64,000 nucleotides of DNA from JABDCD01 sp964469525. GTDB lineage: Bacteria; Pseudomonadota; Alphaproteobacteria; Rickettsiales; SXRF01. The first letter of the stretch is position 1. The number at the start of each line of letters is the position of its first letter. The notes beneath the pieces were generated by a model. The model was given only the letters and a program-made list of their open reading frames with translations, was not told the origin of the DNA and did no database searches. Shown in pieces: positions 25,240 to 33,842 of the stretch. Both the position numbers and the translations under genes were made by a program. The stretch spans positions 124,001 to 188,000 of the forward strand of contig CAYXYU010000001.1 of NCBI GenBank assembly GCA_964469525.1, given 5' to 3'.

Positions 25240-26118
25240 ATGCTTGGCATCTTCGGTATAATATTCGTATTCATCACCGTTTTCGGCGCCTACATCCATT
25301 CGGGCGGCAAGATGGAAATCATCATCCATGCCCTGCCGCACGAGTTAAGCATGCTCATGGGCGGCGCCATCGGCGCGTATTGCGTTGCCAACAGCAAGAA
25401 CGTGCTGAAGTCCACCATGAAGGAGATCATCAAGGGCTTCAAGGGCGCTAAATGGAAAGCGCAGGACTATAAGGACATACTGTGCCTGCTGTTCCTGCTG
25501 TGCAAGCTGATGAAGTCGAAAGGGCTGATCGCCGTCGAGCAGCATATCGAGAAGCCGGAGGAGAGCTCTATCTTCAACCAGTTTCCCAATATCGTGCACG
25601 ACCATTTCGCCGCCGACCTCATCTGCGACACGCTGCGCACGTTGACCATGGGCATGGAAAACCCGATGCAGATCGAGGAGATCATCGACAAGCAGCTCGA
25701 GAAGCATCACCACGAAGCTTCCGGCGCCGGTCACGGCCTGCAGGGTATGGCGGACGGGCTGCCGGCCATCGGTATCGTGGTGGCGGTGTTAGGCGTGGTG
25801 AAGACCATGGCCAGCATCAACGAGCCGCCCGCCGTGCTCGGCGCCATGATCGGCGGGGCGCTGGTGGGTACCTTCCTGGGGGTATTCGTCGCCTATTGTA
25901 TCGTCGGCCCGCTCGCCGTGAGGATCATGGCCATCCATGCCGAGGAACAGCAGTTTTATTTTATCATCCGCGACGTGCTGGTGGCGCATCTCAAAGGCAT
26001 GGCCCCGCAGGTGTCGATGGAGATGGGGCGCGGCCAGATCCCAAGCCACTATCAGCCCACCTTCGCCGAGATGGAAGAGCTATCCAGCACCCTCAAGGCG
26101 GACGGCAGCCAGGCCTAG
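25240..26118 (+). CDS. motA: Flagellar motor stator protein MotA
   Basis: 292 residues with four hydrophobic segments. It opens MLGIFGIIFVFITVFGAYIH, has GKMEIIIHALPHELSMLMGG, then the large cytoplasmic loop and the paired C-terminal helices (MADGLPAIGIVVAVLGVVKT; IGGALVGTFLGVFVAYCIVG). MotA with MotB forms the ion channel that drives flagellar rotation. No motB and no other flagellar gene is in this window, so the partner must lie elsewhere if the protein is functional. Confidence 0.93.
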   Translation: MLGIFGIIFVFITVFGAYIHSGGKMEIIIHALPHELSMLMGGAIGAYCVANSKNVLKSTMKEIIKGFKGAKWKAQDYKDILCLLFLLCKLMKSKGLIAVEQHIEKPEESSIFNQFPNIVHDHFAADLICDTLRTLTMGMENPMQIEEIIDKQLEKHHHEASGAGHGLQGMADGLPAIGIVVAVLGVVKTMASINEPPAVLGAMIGGALVGTFLGVFVAYCIVGPLAVRIMAIHAEEQQFYFIIRDVLVAHLKGMAPQVSMEMGRGQIPSHYQPTFAEMEELSSTLKADGSQA

Positions 26119-26285
26119 TACCGCTTCCAAAAGAAACCGGCCGCTGAAGCGTTGGCCAGGCCCAGGTCAGGATTATCAATCCAAGACATAATCACCACTG
26201 ATTTTCTGGTAGATGGCGCATAGCGCCGCAGCGCTTCTGTGCCCGCGTAAAAGGTCGCGCTTAAAATGCGCCGCGGCGGGAAGGA

Positions 26286-26444
26286 TTAGAAGGATTCGAT
26301 GCCGGGCGTTGTCACAACGCTGCCATTCGGCGGCACGTAGCTGTAGTCGACCATGTTGGGGCCGCCAGGCAGCGGGTTAGAGCAGGCAGATAAGACCAGC
26401 AAGGCGCTGGCGGCGATGATTTTAATGTAGAATGGTGTAGTCAC
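26286..26444 (-). CDS. Tiny predicted lipoprotein
   Basis: 52 residues from a GTG start at 26444, with AAGGA in the ribosome-site position (AAGGAATAACC before GTG). The N-terminus is a classic lipoprotein signal: positive residue, hydrophobic run IIAASALLVLSAC and a lipobox LSAC with Cys at residue 21. The mature part is only about 32 residues, rich in Pro, Gly and Ser. It resembles the small entericidin-like or orphan lipoproteins in general design, but I assign no family. It points away from the AT-rich gap that follows. Confidence 0.72.
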   Translation of the reverse strand: MTTPFYIKIIAASALLVLSACSNPLPGGPNMVDYSYVPPNGSVVTTPGIESF

Positions 26445-26842
26445 GGTTATTCCTTAAACGTTAGACGTGCCTACCATAGACATTATATTTTTGCATGTAA
26501 TTGATAAAATCGAAGCGTAGGTATGCAAAATTTGCATATCTATTCCTGAGGGTTTTTCATGCTTTTTCCCTCAAATGGCGGGGATTCTCTACGCTTCTCA
26601 TGCAATTCGCTGCATTTGAACATATTCTAACGTTGTTTCGATGCATTTCGTATCGGTTCAATTGGAATAATAATATTAAAATTCAAATAATTAACATTAT
26701 TCTGGCTGTCAAAAATCACAAAAAGCGTGACATTCTGTGACATTGTGCCCGCTCATTTTCTCCGTAGATACCGTCCACAGGCCTGATGGTAAAACGGCCC
26801 TGAGCGGCCGGGAAGGGAGAAAATTTGATCAAGGCGTTATCC
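26445..26842. other. AT-rich intergenic region of about 400 bases
   Basis: No convincing gene. The stretch 26450-26740 is much richer in A and T than its surroundings. It holds a 17-base perfect palindrome, tatgcaaaatttgcata (26522-26538), and a tandem gtgacatt repeat (26727-26734 and 26737-26744). A 79-codon plus-strand frame at 26501-26740 has an atypical, low-complexity composition and I do not accept it. The region probably carries the promoter of the lipoprotein gene on the minus strand. Confidence 0.6.
26522..26538. promoter_or_regulatory. Perfect 17-base palindrome, operator-like
   Basis: tatgcaaa, a, tttgcata is a perfect dyad about 80 bases upstream of the minus-strand lipoprotein start. 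A dimeric regulator site is the natural reading, but there is no direct evidence of binding. Confidence 0.35.
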
Positions 26843-28123
26843 TCAGACGCCTCGCAGTTGCTCCGGGGAAATGCCCAGCAACAGGCATATCCCTTTCGAT
26901 TTCTCAATTATTTCATCCAGCTCTGCCTGTGGCGTGGAATCGGCGACGATGCCGCCCCCGACTTGAAATTCGAACCGGTCATGCTGCACCAACAGGGTGC
27001 GGATGACGACGGAAAGCTCGGCGCTGCCATCCCCGCCGAGCCATCCGATGGCGCCGCTATAGACCCCCCGCTCCAGCTTTTCCAGCCGGCTGCATAGCCG
27101 CATGGCGGCGACCTTCGGGGCACCGGTCATGGAGCCGGGGGGAAAGCAGTGGCGTACGGCGTCGAGCGTGCTGCATCCCTGGCGCTTCCGGCCGGTGACG
27201 GTGCTGGACATATGGTGAATGGTGGCATGGGTGGTGACCTTGAACAGACAGTCGGCCTTCACGCTGCCCGGGACGCAGCTGCGCGACAGGTCGTTGCGCA
27301 TCAGATCGGCGATCATCAGGTTTTCTGCCCGGTCCTTGGCACTGGCGACAAGCCCCGCCCGCGACCGCTCATCCTGTGCCGGATCAGGAAAACGCGGCGC
27401 GGTGCCCTTGATGGGGCGCGTGCGTATCCCGCCTTCCGCGTCTATCTGCAGGAAAAGCTCAGGGCTGGATGAAAGAATATGCGTATCGTCCAGCCGCAGA
27501 TAGGCGCTGTAGGGCGCCGGGCTGATCCCGCATAGCCGGCGGAATAAAGCAAAGGGAGAGGGGGCGGCTTCGAATTGTCCGATGAATTTGCGTGTCAGGT
27601 TGGCCTGATACAAATCCCCGCGATGGATACAGTCAATGACCTGCGCCGCTTTTTCCAGATATTCATCATGCGACATGGATGAATGCAGCTTACATACGAT
27701 GGGGGGGTATGGATGATGAGAAGTGACTGTGGCCGGTAGTTCTGCATGGCGGCACGACCAGCGCGTCAGGGTCTGCAGCGCGTGATCGAACTGGTAAACG
27801 GTATCAAAACGCATCATGCATAATGGGGGCAGGGAAAGCCAGTTCGGCTGATCCGGCTCCAGCCTCTCCAGGCAGTCTTTGAGCCCGTAGCCCAGATACC
27901 CGAACCAGGCGTTATCGAACAGCGGCCGGTCAACGGAGAGCTTCCGCTCCAGTATGGTAAAATTAGTGCCTTCGATGCATTCCTTCAGGTCACAGGCAAG
28001 ATAGCTGTAGCGACCGGAATAGGAAGCCTGGACGCCGGAATAGAGCAGTACCCAGTGGCGTTCATCCACGCGGGCGGCGAGATCGAGCGGGTGCATCCAG
28101 GACAGGGATTGCGGCGTCAGCAT
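26843..28123 (-). CDS. pabB: Aminodeoxychorismate synthase component I
   Basis: 426 residues from the ATG at 28123 (MLTPQSLSWMHPLDLAARV); the frame is open further upstream to a TTG at 28180, which I think less likely. The C-terminal chorismate-binding domain shows IHRGDLYQANLTRKF, SSSPELFLQID, RPIKGTAPRFPD, ENLMIADLMRNDLSRSC, FPPGSMTGAPKVAAMRL and YSGAIGWLGGDGSAELSVVI. It makes 4-amino-4-deoxychorismate for p-aminobenzoate synthesis. Anthranilate synthase (trpE) is the closest alternative, but pabC, folK, folP and folC nearby favour PabB. Its 3' end faces the AT-rich gap. Confidence 0.88.
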   Translation of the reverse strand: MLTPQSLSWMHPLDLAARVDERHWVLLYSGVQASYSGRYSYLACDLKECIEGTNFTILERKLSVDRPLFDNAWFGYLGYGLKDCLERLEPDQPNWLSLPPLCMMRFDTVYQFDHALQTLTRWSCRHAELPATVTSHHPYPPIVCKLHSSMSHDEYLEKAAQVIDCIHRGDLYQANLTRKFIGQFEAAPSPFALFRRLCGISPAPYSAYLRLDDTHILSSSPELFLQIDAEGGIRTRPIKGTAPRFPDPAQDERSRAGLVASAKDRAENLMIADLMRNDLSRSCVPGSVKADCLFKVTTHATIHHMSSTVTGRKRQGCSTLDAVRHCFPPGSMTGAPKVAAMRLCSRLEKLERGVYSGAIGWLGGDGSAELSVVIRTLLVQHDRFEFQVGGGIVADSTPQAELDEIIEKSKGICLLLGISPEQLRGV

Positions 28124-28154
28124 AAATACGGTACGGATAGGAACAGGAGCCTGT

Positions 28155-28364
28155 ATGCGACGCTTGGCGCTGCTTTTCAACAGAATAATACGCCTGTGGG
28201 GTTCGCCGCATTCCTCGCGCCCGGAAGATATTCCTCAGCGAATGCCGCCGGAGGCGCTGGAAAAAGCTCTGCACGAAGCGCGCTTTCTGCATGAGCAGGC
28301 GGTGGATGTCAGGCCATTGGCCCACGACGAGCTGCCTGGCCTGCCCCGCCGGGCGGACCGTTAG
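28155..28364 (+). CDS. Possible small hypothetical protein
   Basis: 69 residues, with the ribosome site AGGAG 5-6 bases before its ATG and mostly G/C third codon positions. The sequence has a plausible helix (PPEALEKALHEARFLHEQAV). It is divergent from pabB, leaving 31 bases between the two starts if pabB starts at 28123. It ends shortly before the convergent 3' end of the DUF2125-like gene. No family is recognised; a chance frame is possible. Confidence 0.38.
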   Translation: MRRLALLFNRIIRLWGSPHSSRPEDIPQRMPPEALEKALHEARFLHEQAVDVRPLAHDELPGLPRRADR

Positions 28365-28375
28365 CAATCGCTGGT

Positions 28376-30058
28376 CTAGCCGTGTGACCGGGTTGGAGTC
28401 TGGCTGGCGGGCTTCGCCTTGTTCAGGAAAGGGGCGATATGTTCCGCGTACAGCCGCATGACGATATCCATAGTCATGCCATTGACATTCACGCCTGTAT
28501 GGTCGCTGACCACAGCGTAATGGTAAATGACGGCACTGCTATTTGCCTGCGCGGGACTCGCCAGGGCCGCCAGAAAGCGCTTGATGCCTTCCGGCAGTTG
28601 CGGGTTGAACTCCATGGCGTCCGCCTGCTGCGGATTGAAGCGGGCGATTACCGTTCGCAGGCGCGACGCGTAGGCGAAAATATCATCGACCAGAGACGGG
28701 CAGTTGCGGCAATCCAAGGCGACATTGGCTGCCGGGACCGGCAGTTCAGGCGATAGTCTGGCGCTGCCTTTGCCGGTGATGCCGTAAGGCGTGGCCGACA
28801 ACTCGAAAGAGGGCATGGTGATATCCGCGGTCTTGAAATCGGCACTGCCTTTTACGCTGACATCCATTGTTTGCACGAGCTTCCCGAGGGCATGGAAATC
28901 GGGGATGGCCGGATAAAGGATGGAAAGCATTTCCTCCTCGGAGTATTGCTGCACGTGCGGACGCAGCGCCAGCATCTGCGGATGATCGTCATGATAGAGA
29001 TTGTAGACGAAGTTGCGCGCCACGTCCTGCGTAAGCGCGTCATACCGCGCGCTGAACTGCATCTGTGAACCGAATACCAGGCTGCCGGTGCGCGTCGCTC
29101 CCGCACCCCCGTTGCTTAAATGAAAGTGGGAGTTTGCTTCGTAAGCCTGGTTGGCAATGTCGAATTTCGCCAGGCGTATATCGATGGGTGTCATCCCCCA
29201 GCTGCCTTTCGGCCACTCGGCGGGACCGTCATAGGTGAAATCCATCTCCACATTCTGCTTTCCGTAAACGGAGAGCCGCACCGGAAAAGGGTAGGCGGGA
29301 TCCATTGCATGCGTATAGAGGGTGAGCAGATTATCCCCCCGGGAGGTAATCTCGCTGTTTTCCGATTTCAGGAAAAGACGCCATTGCTCGCTGTCTGAAC
29401 GGTCATGCGTGACGTAGATGCGCCCGGGGCCGCTCTGCAGCAAGGGCTCGCGGCTGGCCTGCTCGAAGAGCACGTAGGCGGGAGTGATGCAGTCGAACAA
29501 CTCCAGATCGTTCAACAACTCTTTCCGTTGCGAGAGCGACTCGACATCCCACAAGGACGTGAAAGCAGTAAAATGATTCTTCAAGCCGAGTTCGCAGGTG
29601 AAGTCGCCGGTGGTCTGCGTGGCCATCGCGGGGAGAGCGGTGCCGGCGATGCCGCCGCTGGACTGCCAGTCGCCGCTGACGCGCAGCGTGTAGCGGCTGG
29701 CAAGGGCGTTGATGCCGAAGGTGATGCTGCCGTTCAGCAGCCAGTTCTCCGTCCATTCGGGCAGCGTATGCATCTGCCCGGGGATAGCATGCTGATGACC
29801 GGCCGCTTCGACAGCGGTCAGCAGCTGATCGACGCGACCCTGGAAATGCGGCCTGACGACCTTTGTTTCGACAGTAAAGGGAAATCCCGACGTCTCGATC
29901 GATTCGTAGGTGAGATAGGTCTGATGTTGATTAACCTGGGCGACAAAGGCTTCGATGCCGCTTTTGATCTGCGCCGCCTGGACAAACCAGGTGATGCAGT
30001 ACGCTCCGCCGGCGACCACGGTGAAAGTCAGCAGCGCGATTAGCAGGACGTTACGCAT
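28376..30058 (-). CDS. DUF2125-like membrane-anchored protein
   Basis: 560 residues. A single N-terminal membrane segment (VLLIALLTFTVVAGGAYCIT) anchors a long extracytoplasmic domain rich in beta-strand-like segments. The early ESIETSGFPFTVETKVVRP is typical of DUF2125 proteins, which are alphaproteobacterial and of unknown role with some likeness to AsmA-type proteins. The C-terminal 250 residues include a CRNCPS motif with two cysteines. It stands alone between the small frame at 28155 and the histone-like gene. The family name is assigned by eye. Confidence 0.65.
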   Translation of the reverse strand: MRNVLLIALLTFTVVAGGAYCITWFVQAAQIKSGIEAFVAQVNQHQTYLTYESIETSGFPFTVETKVVRPHFQGRVDQLLTAVEAAGHQHAIPGQMHTLPEWTENWLLNGSITFGINALASRYTLRVSGDWQSSGGIAGTALPAMATQTTGDFTCELGLKNHFTAFTSLWDVESLSQRKELLNDLELFDCITPAYVLFEQASREPLLQSGPGRIYVTHDRSDSEQWRLFLKSENSEITSRGDNLLTLYTHAMDPAYPFPVRLSVYGKQNVEMDFTYDGPAEWPKGSWGMTPIDIRLAKFDIANQAYEANSHFHLSNGGAGATRTGSLVFGSQMQFSARYDALTQDVARNFVYNLYHDDHPQMLALRPHVQQYSEEEMLSILYPAIPDFHALGKLVQTMDVSVKGSADFKTADITMPSFELSATPYGITGKGSARLSPELPVPAANVALDCRNCPSLVDDIFAYASRLRTVIARFNPQQADAMEFNPQLPEGIKRFLAALASPAQANSSAVIYHYAVVSDHTGVNVNGMTMDIVMRLYAEHIAPFLNKAKPASQTPTRSHG

Positions 30059-30097
30059 GGAAGACTATAGAGCACCCGCCGGTGCCTGGGGTGGACA

Positions 30098-30274
30098 TCA
30101 GGCGGCGGTTTTTTCGGCCTGGATTTCCTTGCGGCGGACATCGGCCAGCTTCTTAAGGGCCATCAGCGCCTTGCGTGCACGCGTGCCGGCGGATTTGTTG
30201 CCGCTGATGAACTTGGCGTCTTCTTCCAGGAAGACTTTGACCATTGCTTCGATTTCTTGGCTGGTGTTCGACAT
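30098..30274 (-). CDS. Histone H1-like small basic protein (Hc1 type)
   Basis: 58 residues. GNKSAGTRARKALMALKKLA followed by VRRKEIQAEK is the core of Hc1-like bacterial histone proteins, small basic DNA-associated proteins found in chlamydiae, Bacteroidetes and some alphaproteobacteria. I chose ATG 30274 because GAGG lies 6 bases upstream and the N-terminus MSNTSQEIEAMVKVFLEED fits the family; another ATG lies nine codons earlier. It may help compact or organise DNA. Confidence 0.78.
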   Translation of the reverse strand: MSNTSQEIEAMVKVFLEEDAKFISGNKSAGTRARKALMALKKLADVRRKEIQAEKTAA

Positions 30275-30357
30275 GAATGCCTCGTGATTGATGGTGGACA
30301 AGTTCGATTCGAGCTTTCTACACGAGTTTGAAAATTCTTGCCATCATTTTTTATATG

Positions 30358-31218
30358 CTACCATTCGCCGCGGTGACGGCGGCAATATGCCGCGCAATCA
30401 TCGGCCAGGCGGTGCCGGAATTCCTGCGCGATATCCTCGCTGTCCCAGGACACGCCGTGCGGCAGCAGCCGGTTTACGGCGATGGCATGCCAGACGACGT
30501 TGGTGACGAACACGGCGTCGGCCTCGAGCAGCGCATCGATTCCCGCTTCCACTTCCTCCACGATATAAGGCGACAGCCGCATGATGGCTGCGCGGGTCGA
30601 GCCTTCGAGCAGGCCGCAAGACAGCGCCGGCGTATATAATTTATTACCCGACAGCCAGAACAGATTCCCCGAGCTGGTTTCGCACAGCTGCCTTTCCTGG
30701 TTGAGGAGCAGCGCCTCGAAACAGTGGTTCTCGTTCGCCTCCATGCGCGCGAGTGTGGAGTTGAGCCCCTGGCATAATTTATACTGTACCGGCAGCGCCC
30801 GTGTGGAGATCTTGGCATAGCTGCTCAGCCACAGTGAAACGGGGTCAACGGGAATCTCGGGCAGGGGGCCGGTTTCGATGACCACGGTCGGTCCGGCCAG
30901 CCGGTGGTGCGGATCGGGAAGGTACCCGATGCTGCCGATGCCGCGCGTCACCTGGATGCGCAGCAGCCCGTCTTTTACGTCATTCTCCCGCAGCAGGCGG
31001 CGGGCGCTTTCATACACCGCATCGATCTCACAATCGATGCGGATGGCGCGCAGGCCGTCGGCCAGCCGCCGCAGGTGCCAGTCGAACTGGTACGGCACGC
31101 CGTCCTGCACGGCCAGCGTCTCAAATACCCCGTCGCCGTACCGGAAGCCGCGGTCTAGGATGGAAACGGCCGCCTGATTGGCGGGCACGAGCTGGTGGTT
31201 GACCATGCAGTAGGGCAT
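30358..31218 (-). CDS. pabC: Aminotransferase class IV, probably aminodeoxychorismate lyase
   Basis: 286 residues from ATG 31218 (another ATG is at 31206). Class IV fold signatures: ILDRGFRYGDGVFETLAVQD, RIQVTRGIGSIGYLPD, the PLP lysine in YKLCQGLNSTLARMEA, CETSSGNLFWLSG and SCGLLEGSTRAAIMRL. Members include PabC, branched-chain aminotransferase and D-amino acid aminotransferase. The length and the neighbouring pabB and folK-folP-folC genes favour PabC, which releases p-aminobenzoate. It is divergent from folK with a short shared upstream region. Confidence 0.78.
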   Translation of the reverse strand: MPYCMVNHQLVPANQAAVSILDRGFRYGDGVFETLAVQDGVPYQFDWHLRRLADGLRAIRIDCEIDAVYESARRLLRENDVKDGLLRIQVTRGIGSIGYLPDPHHRLAGPTVVIETGPLPEIPVDPVSLWLSSYAKISTRALPVQYKLCQGLNSTLARMEANENHCFEALLLNQERQLCETSSGNLFWLSGNKLYTPALSCGLLEGSTRAAIMRLSPYIVEEVEAGIDALLEADAVFVTNVVWHAIAVNRLLPHGVSWDSEDIAQEFRHRLADDCAAYCRRHRGEW

Positions 31219-31280
31219 CGAATGCGGCCTGTACAGTGGGTGATCTCGGTAGTAAATTACTCCCCTTTGACGGGTTGACA

Positions 31281-31802
31281 ATGGTTATCTTGGGGCTCGG
31301 ATCCAATATGGGCGACCGGCGGGGCAATCTCAGCGCGGCGGTAGCGCAGCTATCAGCGCTCATGCAGGGCGTGCGCGCTTCGCGCGTGCTGGAATCGCCG
31401 GCCATGTTGCCGCCGGATGCCCCTGGCGAGTGGAACCTTCCCTATCTCAACATGGCAGTGAGCGGGGAGACGGAATTATCGCCGCCGGCGCTGTTCGTAG
31501 AGATCAAGCGCATCGAGCAGGCGCTGGGCCGCGTGCCGCGCGGCAACTGGGGCCCGCGGGAAATTGACATCGATATATTGGCGGTGGGGGATCTGGTGTT
31601 CGAGGACGATGGCCTCACCATCCCGCATCGCGGGCTGCTCGCGCGTGATTTCGCGTTGCTGCCGCTGATCGACGTGGCGCCGGACTGGCGTTACCCCGCC
31701 GGGCCGTATGCGGGGCAACTGGCATCTGCGATTGCAGCGGCGAAGGGATTTCACTTAAGCGACAGGCTTCAGGACCGGGGGAGGTTGGCACTTGCCGGTT
31801 AG
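31281..31802 (+). CDS. folK: 2-amino-4-hydroxy-6-hydroxymethyldihydropteridine pyrophosphokinase
   Basis: 173 residues from ATG 31281 (MVILGLGSNMGDRRGNL). HPPK signatures are LGSNMGD, the PYLNMAV strand, ALGRVPRGNWGPREIDIDIL (catalytic DIDIL aspartates) and LTIPHRGLLARDFALLPL. It transfers pyrophosphate from ATP to the pterin in folate synthesis. The 3' end overlaps the start of folP by 11 bases. Confidence 0.95.
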   Translation: MVILGLGSNMGDRRGNLSAAVAQLSALMQGVRASRVLESPAMLPPDAPGEWNLPYLNMAVSGETELSPPALFVEIKRIEQALGRVPRGNWGPREIDIDILAVGDLVFEDDGLTIPHRGLLARDFALLPLIDVAPDWRYPAGPYAGQLASAIAAAKGFHLSDRLQDRGRLALAG

Positions 31803-32574
31803 GACAAAGCTGATGGCAATCGTCAATGTCACGCCCGATTCCTTCTCCGACGGCGGCGCCTGTCTGCGCCCGGAGGATGCGGCGCGCGCCATCGGGCGGC
31901 ATATGGCGGATGGCGCCGATGTCATCGATATCGGCGCCGAATCGACGCGCCCCGGCGCCAGGCCGCTGACGCCGGAGGAGGAATGGACGCGACTGGAGCC
32001 GGTGCTGGCGCTGCTGCCGCGGTTTGCCGGTGCGAAAGTGGAGTTCAGCATCGATACGCGCCACGCAGCGACAGCGGAAAAAGCGCTGGCAGCGGGTGTG
32101 CGCTGGATCAATGATGTCTCAGGCTTTGCCGATCCGGCGATGGTGGCGGCAGTCCGGGATTCGGATTGCAGGCTGGTAGTGATGCACTCGCTGAGTGTAC
32201 CGGTGGATAAGCAGATCGTGCTACCTGCTGCCTGCGACCCGGTTGCGGAAGTGCTGGCCTTTGCCCGCAGGCGCCGGGACGATTTGCAGCAGGAGGGTAT
32301 TGACCGCTCGCGCATTGTCTTTGATCCCGGTATTGGATTCGGCAAGACGGCTGAGCAATCGCGGGAGATGCTCCGGCGGATCGATACATTTAAAGCGCTG
32401 GAAGTGCCGCTGCTCATCGGCCATTCACGCAAGTCGTTTCTCGGCAGCGTGACGGATCGTGATGAGGCCACGCTGGCCGTATCGCGCGACCTGATCCGCG
32501 CCGGGGTCGATTACCTGCGCGTCCATGATGTGGCAGGCCACCGGCAATTATTACGGGAAGCGGTATATGAGTGA
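31792..32574 (+). CDS. folP: Dihydropteroate synthase
   Basis: 260 residues. It condenses the pterin pyrophosphate with p-aminobenzoate. Signatures: MAIVNVTPDSFSDGG, DVIDIGAESTRPGA, FSIDTRHAATAEKAL, INDVSGFADPAM, FDPGIGFGKTAEQS and LIGHSRKSFLG. The likely start is TTG at 31792, with GGGAGG upstream; the first ATG is at 31813, which would still keep the catalytic domain. It overlaps folK upstream and folC downstream. Confidence 0.93.
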   Translation: MPVRTKLMAIVNVTPDSFSDGGACLRPEDAARAIGRHMADGADVIDIGAESTRPGARPLTPEEEWTRLEPVLALLPRFAGAKVEFSIDTRHAATAEKALAAGVRWINDVSGFADPAMVAAVRDSDCRLVVMHSLSVPVDKQIVLPAACDPVAEVLAFARRRRDDLQQEGIDRSRIVFDPGIGFGKTAEQSREMLRRIDTFKALEVPLLIGHSRKSFLGSVTDRDEATLAVSRDLIRAGVDYLRVHDVAGHRQLLREAVYE

Positions 32575-33841
32575 TCCGGTCGAGGATTTCCTGAACCGTC
32601 TGCATCACCCGTCGCTGGCCAATATCGATCTCGGGCTGGAGCGGATGCAGCGGCTGCTCATGATGCTCGGCTCGCCGCACAAACGCCTGCCGCCGGTCAT
32701 TCATGTCGCGGGCACCAACGGCAAGGGATCGCTGCTTGCCTATCTGCAGGCGGTCTTCGAGGCTGCAAATTATCGTGTGCATAAATATACCTCGCCGCAC
32801 CTCATGCAGTTCCGCGAGCGCATCGTGCTGCAGGGAAAGTTCATCGAGCAGGCCTACCTGCATACGCTGCTTAAACACCTCGCCGCCATTCTCCCGCAGC
32901 AGCCGGTGACGTTCTTCGAGGCGACGACAGCGCTGGCCTTCCTGGCCTTCGCCGACGTGAAGGCCGATGTGCTGCTGCTCGAAACCGGCATGGGCGGCCG
33001 ACTGGATGCGACGAATGTCATCGAAAAGCCGCTGCTCACCGCCATCACGCCTATTTCCTTCGACCACATGGAATATCTGGGCGACACCATTGAAAAGATT
33101 GCCCAGGAAAAAGCGGGAATCATGAAAAAAAATGTACCCTGCGTGATCGGCAGGCAACGTGCGGACGCAGCGGCGGTGCTTGAAAAGAAGGCGGAAGCGC
33201 TCAATGTGCCGCTGTACCGGGTTGGAAAGGAATGGCATCTGCAGGATGCTGTCTACCAGTCGCCCCGCCGCCGCCTGACGCTGGCGCCGTCGCTGGCGGG
33301 GCGGTATCAGTATGAGAATGCGGCAACGGCCGCGGCGTGCGTTGATCAGCTTTCGGGTTTTACCATCGGCGATGAACATATCACGCAGGGCATTTCCGGC
33401 GCCGTGTGGCCGGCGCGGCTGCAGCACCTGACCGGGCGGCTGGCGCAGCTGCTGCCGCCGGGCATGGAGCTGTGGCTCGACGGCGGGCATAATCCACAGG
33501 GCGGCGAAGTGTTGGCGGAGTGGCTGCAAGGCCGCAGCGCGCAGGAGACTTATCTGGTCTGCGGCATGATGGGCGGGAAAGATGCATCGGGCTATCTGGC
33601 GCCGCTGAAAGCGGTGACAACCATGCTTTATGCGCTGCCGATCGAAGGCGAAAGCCAAAGCCGATCTGCGGCGCAGCTGCAGACGGAAGCGCAGCGGCTC
33701 GGTATTCCCTCGGAAGCGGCGAAAAGCATCGAAAACACATTGCAAACCGTTGCTTCCCGTGCCAAAACACCAGCCACCATATGTATCTGCGGCTCGCTCT
33801 ACCTGGCGGGAAAAGCACTGGCCGCTGATGGAAGGATATAA
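32567..33841 (+). CDS. folC: Folylpolyglutamate / dihydrofolate synthase
   Basis: 424 residues from ATG 32567, which overlaps the end of folP. Mur-ligase fold: the P-loop HVAGTNGKGSLLAYLQAV, YTSPHLMQFRERI, ADVLLLETGMGGRLDATNV, ITPISFDHMEYLGDT, then LDGGHNPQG in the C-terminal domain. It adds glutamate to dihydropteroate and folates. dapD follows after one base. Confidence 0.95.
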   Translation: MSDPVEDFLNRLHHPSLANIDLGLERMQRLLMMLGSPHKRLPPVIHVAGTNGKGSLLAYLQAVFEAANYRVHKYTSPHLMQFRERIVLQGKFIEQAYLHTLLKHLAAILPQQPVTFFEATTALAFLAFADVKADVLLLETGMGGRLDATNVIEKPLLTAITPISFDHMEYLGDTIEKIAQEKAGIMKKNVPCVIGRQRADAAAVLEKKAEALNVPLYRVGKEWHLQDAVYQSPRRRLTLAPSLAGRYQYENAATAAACVDQLSGFTIGDEHITQGISGAVWPARLQHLTGRLAQLLPPGMELWLDGGHNPQGGEVLAEWLQGRSAQETYLVCGMMGGKDASGYLAPLKAVTTMLYALPIEGESQSRSAAQLQTEAQRLGIPSEAAKSIENTLQTVASRAKTPATICICGSLYLAGKALAADGRI

Positions 33842-33842
33842 C

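Noticed and set aside
26501..26740. A 79-codon plus-strand frame in the AT-rich gap
   Set aside because: Low-complexity Ile/Asn/Lys/Phe translation, no ribosome site and no family; most likely non-coding.
26843..28123. Calling this gene anthranilate synthase (trpE)
   Set aside because: No tryptophan genes are near; pabC and the folK-folP-folC cluster are. PabB fits better, although the families are close.
28062..28367. A 101-codon minus-strand frame upstream of pabB
   Set aside because: It overlaps the pabB 5' region in another frame and has a random-looking, Arg-rich composition.
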